Source: Didymella arachidicola | Taxonomy: Eukaryota; Ascomycota; Dothideomycetes; Pleosporales; Didymellaceae | Reading direction: 5' to 3' | NCBI GenBank assembly: GCA_016630955.3 | Contig: CM049986.1 | Coordinates: forward strand, 124,001 to 188,000 | DNA: 64,000 bases | Notes under the pieces: model-generated | Told to the model about the DNA's origin: nothing | What the model saw: only the letters and a program-made list of their open reading frames with translations | Database searches by the model: none | Shown here: in pieces, positions 23,287 through 35,039 of the stretch | Position numbering within the stretch: position 1 is the first letter of the stretch | How the letters are laid out: each line of letters starts with the position of its first letter | Program-made: the position numbers and the translations under genes

Positions 23287-23640
23287 CTACAAATGACAAC
23301 GATTGTCATCAACGCCTCGGTCACAGGTGCACTGGAGGCTCTTTCTCTGCCGACTAGTTTTACAATTAACATTGAACAACAGTTCGAGGTAGGGTTTAGT
23401 CTTGACTGCAAGGAGCAAGTCGACCCTCAAACCTTGCGGTGTGGAGCAATTCATTGGATCGCCCGTTCCCGAGGCTACTTCTAACAACGCCTCCAATGCC
23501 AGGTACATTGATTGGACATACTCTGATTGGACTCTGTATTGTTCCAAGGTTGCAGCTGCGTTTCGCCGAATTTCTGACCGTGAATGCTGGAACGAGGTAT
23601 CACAAACATGATCGTTACTGCGAGATGTCGGCGACATTAT
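23287..23640 (-). pseudogene. Coding-like fragment, family unknown
   Basis: A minus-strand frame contains a helical, hydrophobic-patterned stretch (EYVQSMYLALEALLEVASGT) that looks protein-like, but neither a start nor a continuing exon is found upstream or downstream. No function is proposed. Confidence 0.2.
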
Positions 23641-26600
23641 CACCGCAAACAAGGGCAAAGGTGACCTCCTGCAAGGACCGCTGTTTGTTTACAGCATGAC
23701 ACAGACCCTCTCGCCACTCTTACGCGAAAGCTTCACACGATTGTGGAGCTTGCGGGGGCCTGCGACTTCCTGTTGTCAGTTTCCAATTGCGGCAAGTTTG
23801 CTGTCGCAAGCAGGAATGGTCAAGCACACCGTCCCCACACGTAGAGTTACAACCTTATTTTCTTCAACAACTGTGTAACCTTGCATTGTGCGACAACCTT
23901 GCGGCTCCGGACTTTGCACTGAGTGGACAGCAGCAGTACCTTAGTACCCACGGATGGTGTATCGCATTTTTGCTTGCTCGACTGCCTCGTCGAAATGGTA
24001 TCTGAGCTTAAACCTTACCGAGTGGGCAAGTTCGTATGCCGAAGGACGCTTCTGCACATAGGGGTCTTGCGAGGCGCCATCGAAGGGTCTCGTGCGCCAG
24101 CCCATGTGCGAGCGGCACGTCAGATACCACTCTCTCACCGAATCGTTTCGCAACTACCGACATGTTTAAAGGTTGGGATCTGAGCAGACCGAGAGTATGA
24201 CGACAGCGCACATAAGGTTCATGCTAGCCGTCGACGCAGTCCAGCACCTTGCTATGACGTACTGGAGTCGAGATCAGTCTATACTCGACTTCAACGATAC
24301 GAATCTATAGATTATTGGCGCCAACCCACAACCCCAAGCATTTTGCAGTCGCGCTTCGATGCACGCACGTTCCTTGAAAGACTGAACCTTCAACGTGGGA
24401 TCCCCTGACACTGGTCCACCCATCGCTGGACCCGATGTCTTGGTGCGCGACAGGGTCTTTTGTGCTGATTCTGCTGAACAACGAAGTGCCTTTGGACCGA
24501 TGGGCGCCATCGGAGTGACCTCCAATGCAATTCATTGGTTACTCAAACCTCATTAAAGGATCGCTCAACCCTTTCGGCCAGCGCAGGGTCAATTCACTGC
24601 ACGCTAAGATCTAACATGCGAGATGTGATCGACGTGGCGCCTCTAGATTGCGGTTGGGTTTAGGATCATGGTGCTGGGCTCACGACACATGGTAACTGCT
24701 ACAGCCGACACCATCACGTTCGCAGGCATTCCTAATACCAGTACAAGGAAGTCGGCTATAGACATCGAGTCCTGCGGTATGTCCCGACGGCCGCGTCCGC
24801 CTGCAGAGATCGAAGCCATAAGGAAGTCTTCACCTAAACCGAGCAAGCATAAGCGCTATGCAAGTTCGCAAATGCACACCATGCTCCTGCAAGCAGAAAC
24901 AACTCACACAATATACAGTCAACCCCTGATGTCGCTTGACATATTATGCAGACTCACAAGATTGGATGATTCTGCCATAGGTATGCACATCTGCGCGAAA
25001 CTTTCTCCGGGTACAGTGATCCCATTGTTCGTCGGTTGTTTCCAGACCGCTCACGAATTGAACCCTTGGTCTGTGCTGCAAGCGTTCTCTGTTTTGCCTC
25101 CCCATCCGCTTCTTTGTTCATCGGTACGAACTGAAGGAACTCTGCGCTGAATGCGAGCTACTTGGGCAGTTTCGAAATAATTCATGAACGCCAGGTCAAG
25201 ATCACGAACCTGATGCTCCAAACCAACCCTGAGGATAAGATGCCGCAGCTTCCCTAGTGTGATGTTTAGAACCCTGGTAAACTCCCCGCATGGAGAAAGG
25301 TCTCTCGGTACCTTCGGTTGAAAAGATCCTCACGCGCCAGTGAACGCCCACATGCAGGTGCCCAGTCTACAACAAGTAGTTGCGCAGATTTGGAGCTTCA
25401 CCTTTCCACGTTGCGTCGCCTGCATATCCGCAATTCGGTAAGCTCGTGTTTGCAACCTCCGATAGCTATCGGGGCGATGGCGCCGTGGTTAACCTGCACA
25501 AGTGTTCAACGCCATCCCGTCTAATGCACTTACCGACATTTTCCGTCAAGTCGACATGGATCAAAAATTCTCAAAAAGACGGCCGGCGAATTGCGAAGCC
25601 TAGACGACAGCTCGGACGTCCATTTCGGCGGCATTGGCGTGCCCTGATACGCGCAAAGTCCGTCTCTACGATGCGAAACCTTCTACATTATGACATCAGA
25701 CCACTCAGCCTGCTTTGGCTTTTCGACACGCGTCGCCCTCAGACTTTGGTTCGAGGATTATCCCCGGACGAGTCATGTTTGACAGAGGGGTTCTCGCAGT
25801 AGATTCGCATAGATTCTGGACAAGAGTATCAGCCAGAGCAGATGCCGGTGTGTAGCTTCTGACAACGGTTACTGCCGCACGTTCCAGCGTTGCACATGTC
25901 CGTTGCCGTCCAAATGCCGCTCTGAGTTTCTGACATGCAGCCCGGCTTTCACCAACTACGGTAATACTTCATGCACCGTATCCAAGCGACCCGGCCTTCA
26001 ACCTCGACTTCAGGTATCGGCCCTGCCATGGGCACCAGTGCGGCGCAATAAGAGTGCAAAGGACCGAACATCGAGTTGCATATTCGAATTATCCATTCGG
26101 CAAAATGTTAGCAGGTCTGAGTGCTCACGTGATCTGATATCAGAAAGTATACTGTGAGGCAAGTGTATAGTAAATAACTACCCCTGTGAGCTCCAGATGT
26201 GGCTAAGCAAGCTGTTCAATTAACCGGAGATCGGCATGGAGAGCGTAGTTGATGGGGACCTTGTCTTCCGTGTTCAAAGAGGTAACCTTTAGTTCTTTGT
26301 GCTATCGGTATTCCATTTTGCATAGGTTCAGAGTGCCCGGCGTGGTCAAATTTTGGCTGCCCTACCATAAACCATAAGCTCATCAATGCTTGGGCAGTAC
26401 GCACTGCCATCTCAAAACCTAGTTAGCATCACATTCAAGTTCAGCAAAAGAGCGCAAGGGCTCGACAATGTTCAATTGACCTCTCGACGAAGGCTGTCAG
26501 CCTGGATATTCCGTTGCACGTGATACTCACGTGATATTATCACATTGGCATGGGAGGCCCCACTCTCTGATCTCGCCGTATGTGCTCCAACCGCGGCAGC

Positions 26601-26848
26601 CATCATCAACGCGTTGCGCGCATCCCTCCACAACACGCACGCGCCTCCCCGTCATCGCGATTGCACCTGTCTCTTCTCTGCGTGCCCCTTGCCTCTTCAG
26701 ACACTGCATTGCAGGTCAAGCACTCCAGCTGTGGGACACCCAGTCAGTGATAGAGACACTCAATTTTTTGTTCTCAGAAGAAGCAAGCTGACCCCAGGAC
26801 CTGTTCCGCTTTCCTACAGGAGTTTTGCAGTGAACAAGTATTGCCGCT

Positions 26849-29456
26849 ATGGCGTCTCGCTCCAGTTCAGCTTCGGAGGGCGAAGTTGTCGATACCCAGC
26901 ACAAGGCAAACACATTCAGTCAGCGCGGAGAAACTGCGATTAACGGCTCTAGCAGGGTGTTTGGACTGGATGGAACTTCGGACAGAAACGGTAGGGCAGC
27001 TCTCGGCAAACACGCATGTTTGCGACCCGGTCTGACAAAACCAGGACACAACTATCGCGCACTAAGTCGTTCGCCTTCCCCATATCGTCGAAAGCGTACT
27101 CGATCGCCTTCACCGTACCGCAACAAGCGCACGCCTGAACGCTCACCATCACCATTCCGACACGGCCGCAACGACCGAGGTCACGACGGTCACGAGGCAC
27201 GGTCCCAGTACAAGCGCAAGGCTTCTCCGCCTCGAGACAATCGCCCTGAGAAGCGCCACAACACTGATCGCAGCAGACATGGGGAACGTCCACGAAGGTC
27301 TTATGCAGACGACCTGCGGAACGGGCATTCTCAGCCCAGCTTCGTCAAAGCTTCACAGGAATCCTCCGAGCGACCGTACATCAAGCCTATCTCATACGCA
27401 GAGATCGACAACCAGACGCCTGTGGTTCCAAGTTTCAGCGACGGTGTAATTGCTGGCGATCGGTCTGCGAAACGAAGTGACAATAGCCATGGTGCCGAAA
27501 GGTCTAGCCAGCAGGTGACTCGCGATACTCAGAAGCTCAGCATTCAAGACAAAGCGGAAAAAGAGGTGCAACAAACGAGGAATGGTGTCAAAGACACCAA
27601 CACGTACGTTCAACTGTTCCAAAAGGCAGAATTGACCTGCTAACAAGCCATAGGAGCAATGCCCAAGACGATCAGCCTGAGATCACGTTAGCACCTGTCG
27701 AAGACAAGGCTCCACTACAGGAAACCCGCGAAGAGAAACGTCGCAGATGGGCAGCAATTCGCGCTGCTGCTGAGCAGAAGCCCAAAGAGAACCTCTTGCA
27801 ACAAGCAGTCCTTACTAATGCCTCCGAAACCACTACTCCTAACGCCGGATCCCCAGCACTTCTCGATACCACGATGTCCCCCTTTTCCTCTCCCCGCGCA
27901 GGCGATCTAGATTCAGTACCGGCGTCTCCGGATGTCATGATCATCGACAAGCAGGCTCAGGATAGCCGTGGAAACAGCCCAGCGGTGACTAGCCCTTCGG
28001 CAGCTGACTATGATCCGACTCAAGACATGCTGGATGACCGCAACCGCGCAATGAAGAAGAACACCAATGTACGCTCCGATGCTTACAGCGAGATCGATCC
28101 CAAAGCTTTGTCCACGTTGCCGGCGGAGAAGGTTGCTCCTGTCAAGGAGCAGAAGAAGAAGAAGGATTTTGACATGTTTGATTTCAGTGATGACGAGGAT
28201 CAAGTTCAAGATGTTGCACAGGAGCAAGAACGACCCGCAAAAGGAACCATTCTGGACGAGAAGCTTCTCGAGAATTGGGACGACCCCGAAGGGTACTACA
28301 AGATCATCAATAACGAGTTGGTGAACAGCGGTCGCCTTCGAATGATCAAGACCCTGGGCCGAGGTGTGTTCGCCAATGTCGCACAGGCAGAAGAGGTCGC
28401 GGCCGACAGCGACGGACAACAGGGGAGGCTTGTAGCTATCAAGATGATCCGCAGGAATGAGCTGATGAGAAAAGCCAGTCAAAAGGAGATGGATTTCTTG
28501 CAAAAGGTCAACGAGGCGGATCCACAAGACAAGCGCCATATTATCCGACTCCTAGGTTCCTTCGACCACAAGGGCCACTTGTGCATCATTTTTGAGCACA
28601 TGTCTAAGAACCTGCGAGATCTGCTCAAAGAAGAAACCAACGGTCACGGATTAGCACTGTCAGCTGTCAAAACGTACACGCGGCAAATGTTCCTCGGTCT
28701 GCAACATCTGCAGAACTGCCAGGTCATCCACTTGGATTTGAAGCCCGATAACGTGCTTGTCTCTGCTGATAAGAAGACTATCAAGCTGGCCGATTTTGGT
28801 ACGGCGGTCGATAAACGAGATAACATTGAGCGCACCGAGTACCTGGTCAGTCGATTTTACCGCGCACCGGAGATCATTCTGGGTATGGACATAGGTTACC
28901 CTGTTGACATGTGGGCTGTTGGCTGTACCGCTTACGAGCTCTGGACCGGTAAAATCCTCTTCACTGGACGGTCGAACAACCAGATGGTCAAGGCTTTCAT
29001 GGACTGTCTTGGCTGGCCAAGTGAGAAGCTACTGAAGAAGGGTCTTGTAAACAATATTCTCGAGCACTTTGAACCTGGGCCGCCTTTAAAGTTCATCAGC
29101 CGCGAAGTGGATCAATACAATCAGGTATATGCTAACTCGTATGTTCTCGAGGAATAGTCACTAACATGAGACAGCTTTCGATACGTAAGATCGAGCAACA
29201 GAAGAAGATCAGTCGAGACATCAAGACACGAGTCCACGATGCTGCGCGAGGCATTGCTCAAGGTGGACCCAGCGTCGCCGAGCTTAACGACTTCGCCGAG
29301 CTCCTCAACGGCACCCTCCACATGAACGTGGAGAAGCGCATCCAGCCCAAGGAAGCTCTCTCGCACAAGTTTTTCGCAAGCAAGAACATAGCTCCCAGGT
29401 CGGCAGTGGTCAAACCACCGGTCATGAAGCGTGCGACCCCCGGCCTACGAAGATGA
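26849..29456 (+). CDS. prp4: Prp4-type serine/threonine kinase (pre-mRNA splicing)
   Basis: Exons 26849-27603, 27654-29124, 29175-29456; 835 aa. The N-terminal third is Arg/Ser-rich with repeated SPSPYR/SPSPFR motifs, as in splicing-associated kinases. The kinase domain spans about 480-790: glycine loop LGRGVFANV (484), VAIK lysine, catalytic loop HLDLKPDNVLV (about 610), DFG (about 631), then TEYLVSRFYRAPEIILGM and DMWAVGCTAYELWTG. The TEY/SRFYRAPEI activation segment is typical of the Prp4 (PRPF4B) branch of CMGC kinases, which phosphorylates spliceosomal proteins in the nucleus during tri-snRNP activation. Both introns are 50 nt and keep the phase. An acidic stretch rich in Asp/Glu/Lys lies between the RS region and the kinase domain. 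Confidence 0.9.
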
Positions 29457-30173
29457 AGGGAAACCAGCTACAAAGGTACGTGCAACTGTACATGAACTTC
29501 TGATTTTGTGCATTTCACGGACAAGACAATGAGAAACCACGATAGCTAGGTATCACGCGGGCCTCGTGCGCAGCTTCAAAGTTGTTCATACCATATAGGA
29601 CCAGAAGGAAGCATACATCAGCATTTATAGCCATATATTGACAAACAAAGGTTGCTACTGCAGCAAAGTCTCCCGTCCATACGTGTCTACGGTTTGTGAG
29701 ATAGAGACGCTACGAAGAGCTTGATCAATTGTCCTTAGGAGTCATATCGAACATCGATCCTTCGGTTTTGCACGTTGCTTCCAAGGCTTGCAGCCGACTT
29801 ATAAATACATAGCAAGTTGCTCAGCTTCTCTGCGCTATTCAATCTCAATGTCTCTAACGAACGATCAGACAGTTGGATGGAGCGACGTGCAAGAATACCT
29901 TGCTGCTTGCACGCATTCACAGAGAATGAAGCTTGTTACAAACTGAAACGGCTCGAATCAATAAAGCTGTACACCAGAGTTGGCTGGGATGACAAGCGCT
30001 GGTGATTCGTTTTCACACTGGTATACATGTTATTCTAGTAGCCCACGTAGTAAACGCAACATACGCTGAAGTGAGTCCATTCGAGTTGGAAGATAATGAG
30101 TTCCTTGTGTAGTTAACAATCATCTTACGTTTCAGGCTTCATTCTCAACCTAGACTTGCGTGCCCGTGGCCGG
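29457..30173. other. Intergenic, 3' regions of convergent genes
   Basis: About 700 bp between the convergent kinase gene and the hypothetical gene at 30174-30797. Nothing beyond presumed 3' UTRs is seen. Confidence 0.6.
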
Positions 30174-30797
30174 TCAGCGATTTCGAGCAGCCGCTGGTGT
30201 GTCCGTTGTCTCTGGCGCAACCTTACGTTTCAGCCCTGCACCTCGTCCCCATCGACCAACGAAAGTCCAATCCCAATTCAGTCCAGGAACAGCGCGCACT
30301 GTCCGCGTAGGCGGTTCCGAGTCTTTGGTTCCTGCCAGCAGGTTCTTCACAATCCCCTCCAATTCGACCACTGTGCGTCGAGGTACATGGTAGCCAAGGC
30401 GGTCCACATCGCTGATCATCGCGTCATAACACTCCAAATCCATCTTTGCACGGCGCACCCACGTCAAGTCTCGCTCTGAAGCTGCCGCGATGAACGATCC
30501 TGCCTCGGGGCGCCGGAGGGCACAGCTTGCGCCGCATGAGCGAGGTGTTGTGGCTCGGATGGGACTACATGTCGAGCAGTATACGCCGTTGCTCTCAGCG
30601 AGGATGACTCTTTGGCGGCGGATGTCGATTTTCCACTGTATGGACTCGAGGGTCTGCTTGACTTTGTCGATCCGCGCTGTTAGACGGGGTGTTGGCCAGA
30701 GTGGTGGTAGGGGGTAGAGGTCGAGCCAGGTTACATATTTGTGGTTTGGGTGCGAGTCTTGGTCTGTATGAGCGGTGGAGGGAGGGGGAAGGGGCAT
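30174..30797 (-). CDS. Hypothetical protein, 207 aa
   Basis: The minus-strand frame starts at ATG 30797 (MPLPPPSTAHTDQD) and ends at 30174. The N-terminus is proline-rich; residues 40-70 form a charged helix (RIDKVKQTLESIQWKIDIRR); a Cys-rich segment follows (YCSTCSPIRATTPRSCGASC), then a second helical part with DLTWVRRAKMDLECYDAMI. The C-terminus is basic. No domain or signal peptide was recognised. Even codon use and helix-like periodicity make it a likely gene, but the function is unknown. Confidence 0.55.
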   Translation of the reverse strand: MPLPPPSTAHTDQDSHPNHKYVTWLDLYPLPPLWPTPRLTARIDKVKQTLESIQWKIDIRRQRVILAESNGVYCSTCSPIRATTPRSCGASCALRRPEAGSFIAAASERDLTWVRRAKMDLECYDAMISDVDRLGYHVPRRTVVELEGIVKNLLAGTKDSEPPTRTVRAVPGLNWDWTFVGRWGRGAGLKRKVAPETTDTPAAARNR

Positions 30798-31392
30798 TGT
30801 TGTGGTTAAGTGGCAGGACAAGTGGAGATTATGGATTTGGATGTTTAGCTGGAGATATATGTGCTGTACTGCAGATGGCTTTTCACCATGCTTGCTGTCT
30901 CATAGTTGGGGAACGATGTCGCACGGTAATCTTACACATATTCCCTCTCTCTTCTATGGATGGTGCCGCTGTTCTTGACACGCAGAAGATTTCGTGGCGA
31001 AAGGGGAGTAGATGCTTTCAACCAGATATAGTATATAAGCGAAAGGGAGACAATCGATGATAGCACATACAGCAAACAGTGAATAATGGTCTTGAAAATA
31101 TAAGTCGTTGGACTGACTGTGTGAAAGCGAGAATATAGCGTAGTAAGAGTTGCAAGCCGAGGCAGGCGCTGTCGCTCTTACCCGTTCGCAGGAGTGAGTA
31201 AGTACAGTCCCTCACCCGACAGCCGCAGCGCCTACAGGCTGCAAGGCTCCTCCTCGGACTGTAGACAAGGCCAGGTGAGAGACGCAGCGCATAGACAATA
31301 ACGTATGTTCAATGCACAGAAACAGAGTTGCATTACTGACCAACCTTGAGAGCGCCAGAAGTATTCGACTATGGCCAGTGCCTTGGACGAAG
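30798..31392. other. Intergenic, no supported gene
   Basis: About 600 bp upstream of the hypothetical gene and downstream of the next one. No coding signal. Confidence 0.6.
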
Positions 31393-32226
31393 TCAAGTCT
31401 CCTCCAGAAGAGCCGTGGGGACGAATTGCTCACCACCTAAGATCTCCGAGAAAGTGTGGGCAATAGTCGGTTGTTTCTCCAATTCTTCATGGAAGCGAGT
31501 GGGTCGCGTTGCAGATGGCGGTAGGACCCCAGAGTCCACCCGTGTAATCGTCTTTGCCAAAACATCTTCCTCTTCGATGTCCTTCAAAGCTGTGTAAGGG
31601 TATTCCTGTGGCTCCTCAAGTTCGAAGCTGAAGGCGCGGTGAAAAGTGAATTTTGCGGTTGAACGTCTAGTAGGAGCGCGGTCAGTAGTGCCATTGCCTT
31701 TGAGACGATTGCTGTTATTGCGACTTCGACGAACAGCAGCTTTGCGATTTAGAATACCAGCCCGCTGCCAAACAATCTCGTTCGTACGCGTCCATGATGC
31801 TTTGACCCAAGTAGATATATTGCTGTTGCGGCTTTGTGCAGCTTCCCAGTGGTAAGGGTTATTAGTAGGATACACTCGAACATCTGTATCTCGCGCACGG
31901 AGACGTTGAGATGGTAGTAGTTGACGATCGTTTGGGCCCGACTTGCGCGACCATTGGCATTGCGGAGCATCGGTTAGGAAACGGCTTGGCTCTACCAATT
32001 CAAGGTCCGTACTTCCCAACAAGGGGCCTCCATCAGGATCATGACTGCAGTTGAGACCATTCGAGATCGGTTGTGGTGTTAGCATTGTGCCTTTGGATGG
32101 TTGATTTCCTTTCAGCCAAGCAAGAGGACGTTGGAAGTCTGGCATTTCGTATATGAGATGGTCCTGTTTGCCTGGGACAAAGACACTGTTGCGCAGGATG
32201 AATTCCCCAGAATTTCCCAGAGCCAT
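31393..32226 (-). CDS. Hypothetical protein, 277 aa
   Basis: The frame is open from ATG 32226 (MALGNSGEFILRNSVFVPG) to 31393. The product is polar, rich in Arg, Asn, Ser and Thr, with a Trp-containing middle segment (YHWEAAQSRNSNISTWVKAS) and an acidic segment near the end (ALKDIEEEDVLAKTITRVDS). No known domain, signal peptide or membrane segment was recognised. It lies in the same orientation as the cyclin-like gene upstream. Confidence 0.5.
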   Translation of the reverse strand: MALGNSGEFILRNSVFVPGKQDHLIYEMPDFQRPLAWLKGNQPSKGTMLTPQPISNGLNCSHDPDGGPLLGSTDLELVEPSRFLTDAPQCQWSRKSGPNDRQLLPSQRLRARDTDVRVYPTNNPYHWEAAQSRNSNISTWVKASWTRTNEIVWQRAGILNRKAAVRRSRNNSNRLKGNGTTDRAPTRRSTAKFTFHRAFSFELEEPQEYPYTALKDIEEEDVLAKTITRVDSGVLPPSATRPTRFHEELEKQPTIAHTFSEILGGEQFVPTALLEET

Positions 32227-32435
32227 TCGAAGATGGAACACCTGTATAATGATAGTGTAGGATCTAGACTCAACCTGATTGAGCCATCATGTGCGCCGCA
32301 TTGTGAAGTTTGCTGCAGCGGTGTATTTGCACATGGACAACGCTGTCTATCCAACAACGCTGTCTATCCATAGGTGTGCACTCCACACTGTTGTGTCCTA
32401 TGGAATGTAGAAGAAAGTGCGGTCCAGTCGTTGTT

Positions 32436-33362
32436 TTATACCACAGTCTCCTGGTTTCGCCTTTGCATCTCCGCGTTGACCTCCTCAACAGTAAGAGGAA
32501 CTCTTCGTCCGGTCCACTTCGCCATCTCTTTTCCAGCGAAGCCTTCCGTGCTGAGGAAGCCGACACACAGGAAGCCAAGCTCTTCCCTGTTCGTGTCAAA
32601 AACCTCCCACCATTCAACTTCTGGCAATTTTATGCCCACTTCTCGTGCAGCAAGGTAGATCGCTGCGGTTGCCAGGCTCGGAGGTTGGTGCGTGAGGTAT
32701 AAGAGCTGGGGGCTCAACAGCGCGGTATTGAGATGGGCGATCGCTCGTTTCGCGAGCTCAGAGACGCGAGGATGTGTGAAGACGTCGAGTGCTTGCATGT
32801 ACGTGATGCACAGTGTATATGGTAGATTTGCCTGCACCTGGAAGCCGAGTGTCTTCAAGATACGCTGCTCGGTCTCGAACAAGGCGGCTCGTCGGCGTTC
32901 GTAGATGCCCTCAGAGACATAGTACATCTCCGCTTTGCTCTCTTCGGGTTCTGTGTCCATTGGTGGCAGAGGAAACGCATCGAGGTAGGCGTACACGTTA
33001 ACGAGACTGCGCGCAGACTTGGGATATGCAGAAAGCTTCGTGACGAGATAAAGCGAAGAGGCCGAGACCTGCTGTGATGTTGTCAGTGAAGCTGCACTTA
33101 TCGAGAGTCGTGAACCTACGCCTGCACCGAATTCAGCAAGGCTCCCACCTTCCACCGCCACCCAGAATCTCATGAAGACAATAATAGCCTGTGCTATTAC
33201 TTCCTGTGGCAGCCTCAACAGTACGCCAGCGGCTTGTGTGAGTCGTGCGCCAGCATAGCGAATTGAGTCCTCGAGATCTTGCGGTATCCCATCGAGTTGA
33301 GATCCAGAGCTCTCCAACTGGGCTACAGTCGCCAATGGGTTGGCGAGCGGTGAAGGCTGCAT
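32436..33362 (-). CDS. Cyclin-like protein (cyclin L/K type)
   Basis: Start ATG 33362 (MQPSPLANPLATVAQLE); the longer frame begins at a TTG at 33506 and is not a credible start. A probable intron 33119-33072 (GTAGGT...ATCACAG, 48 nt) gives 292 aa; it contains no stop and is a multiple of three, so the unspliced form would also be open (308 aa). The cyclin box is clear: SQLDGIPQDLEDSIRYAGAR, LLRLPQEVIAQAIIVFMRFW, then VSASSLYLVTKLSAYPKSAR and a second cyclin fold with LPYTLCITYMQALDV and SLATAAIYLAAREVGIKLP. The order matches transcription or splicing cyclins (L/K/T group) that pair with CDK-type kinases in the nucleus. The partner kinase cannot be read from context. Confidence 0.85.
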   Translation of the reverse strand: MQPSPLANPLATVAQLESSGSQLDGIPQDLEDSIRYAGARLTQAAGVLLRLPQEVIAQAIIVFMRFWVAVEGGSLAEFGAGVGSRLSISAASLTTSQQVSASSLYLVTKLSAYPKSARSLVNVYAYLDAFPLPPMDTEPEESKAEMYYVSEGIYERRRAALFETEQRILKTLGFQVQANLPYTLCITYMQALDVFTHPRVSELAKRAIAHLNTALLSPQLLYLTHQPPSLATAAIYLAAREVGIKLPEVEWWEVFDTNREELGFLCVGFLSTEGFAGKEMAKWTGRRVPLTVEEVNAEMQRRNQETVV

Positions 33363-33654
33363 GATGCGCCGTGGAGGGACCTTGCAATGTTGGGATGGGA
33401 GAGCGGTGCGTGCGAAACTGAGCTCGAGCTTCGAGCTTCGAAGCTTCGTGGGAAAGTTGACGATGCGCCGCGACTTCGCGTCATGATACGTGCCTAGCGC
33501 GCACAACTAATGACTCGCACATCCCACCATGGAGGGGTCACATTGTAATTCAGACGCGCACTAGACACTGAAAAGCCTGTGGGCGTGAGAGAAAACGTCT
33601 CGCAATGATAATTGGATCATAAAAGTTATATGTCAAGAATTTTCATCCTATCCA

Positions 33655-33739
33655 GTCGCTTTAGCTCACTTGGGAGAGCGCCAGACTGAAGTTCAGTCAT
33701 TAAATCTGGAGGTACTGTGTTCGATCCACAGAAGCGACA
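33655..33739 (+). tRNA. tRNA-Phe (GAA) with 12-nt intron
   Basis: Acceptor stem GTCGCTT/AAGCGAC, D-arm AGCTCACTTGGGAGAGC, anticodon stem CCAGA/TCTGG with anticodon GAA at 33688-33690, and T-arm CTGTG TTCGATC CACAG are all visible. The standard-position intron is 33692-33703 (TTCAGTCATTAA), directly after nucleotide 37. The mature length is 73 nt. Boxes A and B are intact. Confidence 0.97.
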
Positions 33740-33980
33740 AGCTTCAGTGCCCGATTCATTCGGGATCACTCAAATAATCCTTTTGCTTCCATACTAAAGG
33801 ATTGTCTTTTTGCCATTGCCGTGTGCATGGTGTAATCTCCAAGCATCGAACATATGACGCGGAGCTGGAGATTCTCCCCAGTCGTGATGTGCCATGCTCG
33901 GCCTCGCACGATGTAGGGCGTATTCTTTTGACGAAGCAATATTTGTACTGATGCATTGTGATCAAAGGCAGACAAAGATC

Positions 33981-35039
33981 TCAATCATCTCCAACCATCT
34001 TCGAGTGGCGGAAGTACTTCATGCCCACCCAGGCTATGACAACCCATACCCAGCTCATAACTGCCGTGCACACTATCAGCGCTGGATAGTATCCCACAAT
34101 GGGCAGCGACTCGTCGTCTTCCAGTTCCGGCGGCGCGTATGGTGTCTCACCGACATCCCAGGCCCAGCTCCATACTCCAAGACATGAACCCATGCCTACC
34201 ACGAATACGATCCATGTCACTATCAAGACGACCCATCCCCACCACTCTGTCTCGCTGTAGTCCCATTCATCTTCGATTTCGGGGTCAGCGGGAGTCTGCA
34301 CGGTTGTCAAGCTTGTTCGCCGCTCAGATCGATTTGAACGCCGGCGTTGAACAGAGGGATCTGGTGCCGACAAGCTGTACAGCGTACCGCTGCTCCCAGA
34401 CATTGGTGGTCGATAGAAGGAGAGAGCCTCGTCTTCGTCTGTGGTGGAGGCGTATGGTCCGATTGGGCTGGTGATTGGCGAGGCAAGCAAGCGTGGACGT
34501 TCTGGAGCGTCGATGCTCGGTGCAGGTGAAGAGTGAGACAGTCTGCTTTCAGGCAACAGCCATCCGCTATCTGAGGAAGAGTTGAGAGGGGCGTTTTCGT
34601 AGCTGAAGCGTCGGTGATTTGTGTAGTCGTCTTCAAGAGAGGTCGTGCTCATGGTCGTGGTAATGGTTGGCGGCTTCGCTGGCGTTCGGTCCTTACGCAA
34701 AGAGCCACTTCGTTCGCGCATTTTGGCCATAGCTGCCTTCCTCAGCGAACCTTTTCTCTTGCGTGCCTGCCCGTTCTGGCGCAAGGCAGTTGCAAGGGAG
34801 GAACGTCCCGGCACCGCTTCTGTATCCTGCATCTGCCCTTCGTCCTCCACATCCAGCTTCAGCGCAGGCTTGTTTGTGACATCTTTAGACCTCAAGAACG
34901 ACAAACTGCCAAGGATGCCGCCAGACTTGCTACGTTTGTGCTCAGGCTTCTTCTCAGCTTGCATGCTTCCCTCCCGCTTGTCTGTGAATCGTGCTGCGTC
35001 ATCACGCCCGGGTCGCTGTGGACCGTTCCCAAGTTCCAT
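33981..35039 (-). CDS. Ser-rich protein with two C-terminal membrane segments
   Basis: The frame runs from ATG 35039 (MELGNGPQRPG) to 33981, 352 aa. Residues 1-250 are Ser/Arg/Lys-rich and probably cytosolic and disordered, with basic clusters such as ARKRKGSLRKAAMAKM. Two hydrophobic segments follow: WWGWVVLIVTWIVFVVGMGS (about 265-285) and a second one (YYPALIVCTAVMSWVWVVIA, about 320-340), joined by an acidic Pro/Glu loop; the tail is short and basic. It resembles conserved but uncharacterised fungal membrane proteins. Divergent from the zinc transporter gene with 341 bp between starts. Confidence 0.75.
   Translation of the reverse strand: MELGNGPQRPGRDDAARFTDKREGSMQAEKKPEHKRSKSGGILGSLSFLRSKDVTNKPALKLDVEDEGQMQDTEAVPGRSSLATALRQNGQARKRKGSLRKAAMAKMRERSGSLRKDRTPAKPPTITTTMSTTSLEDDYTNHRRFSYENAPLNSSSDSGWLLPESRLSHSSPAPSIDAPERPRLLASPITSPIGPYASTTDEDEALSFYRPPMSGSSGTLYSLSAPDPSVQRRRSNRSERRTSLTTVQTPADPEIEDEWDYSETEWWGWVVLIVTWIVFVVGMGSCLGVWSWAWDVGETPYAPPELEDDESLPIVGYYPALIVCTAVMSWVWVVIAWVGMKYFRHSKMVGDD

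Larger units (their letters stand above)
21268..26848. other. Gene-poor region with scattered coding-like pieces
   Basis: 5.6 kb without a gene model that I could close. Fragments with coding character appear on both strands (21344-22100 minus, 23287-23640 minus, 25150-25320 minus, 25500-25810 plus) but are interrupted by stops or frame changes. The right end (about 26520-26848) should contain the promoter of the Prp4-type kinase gene. Confidence 0.5.
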
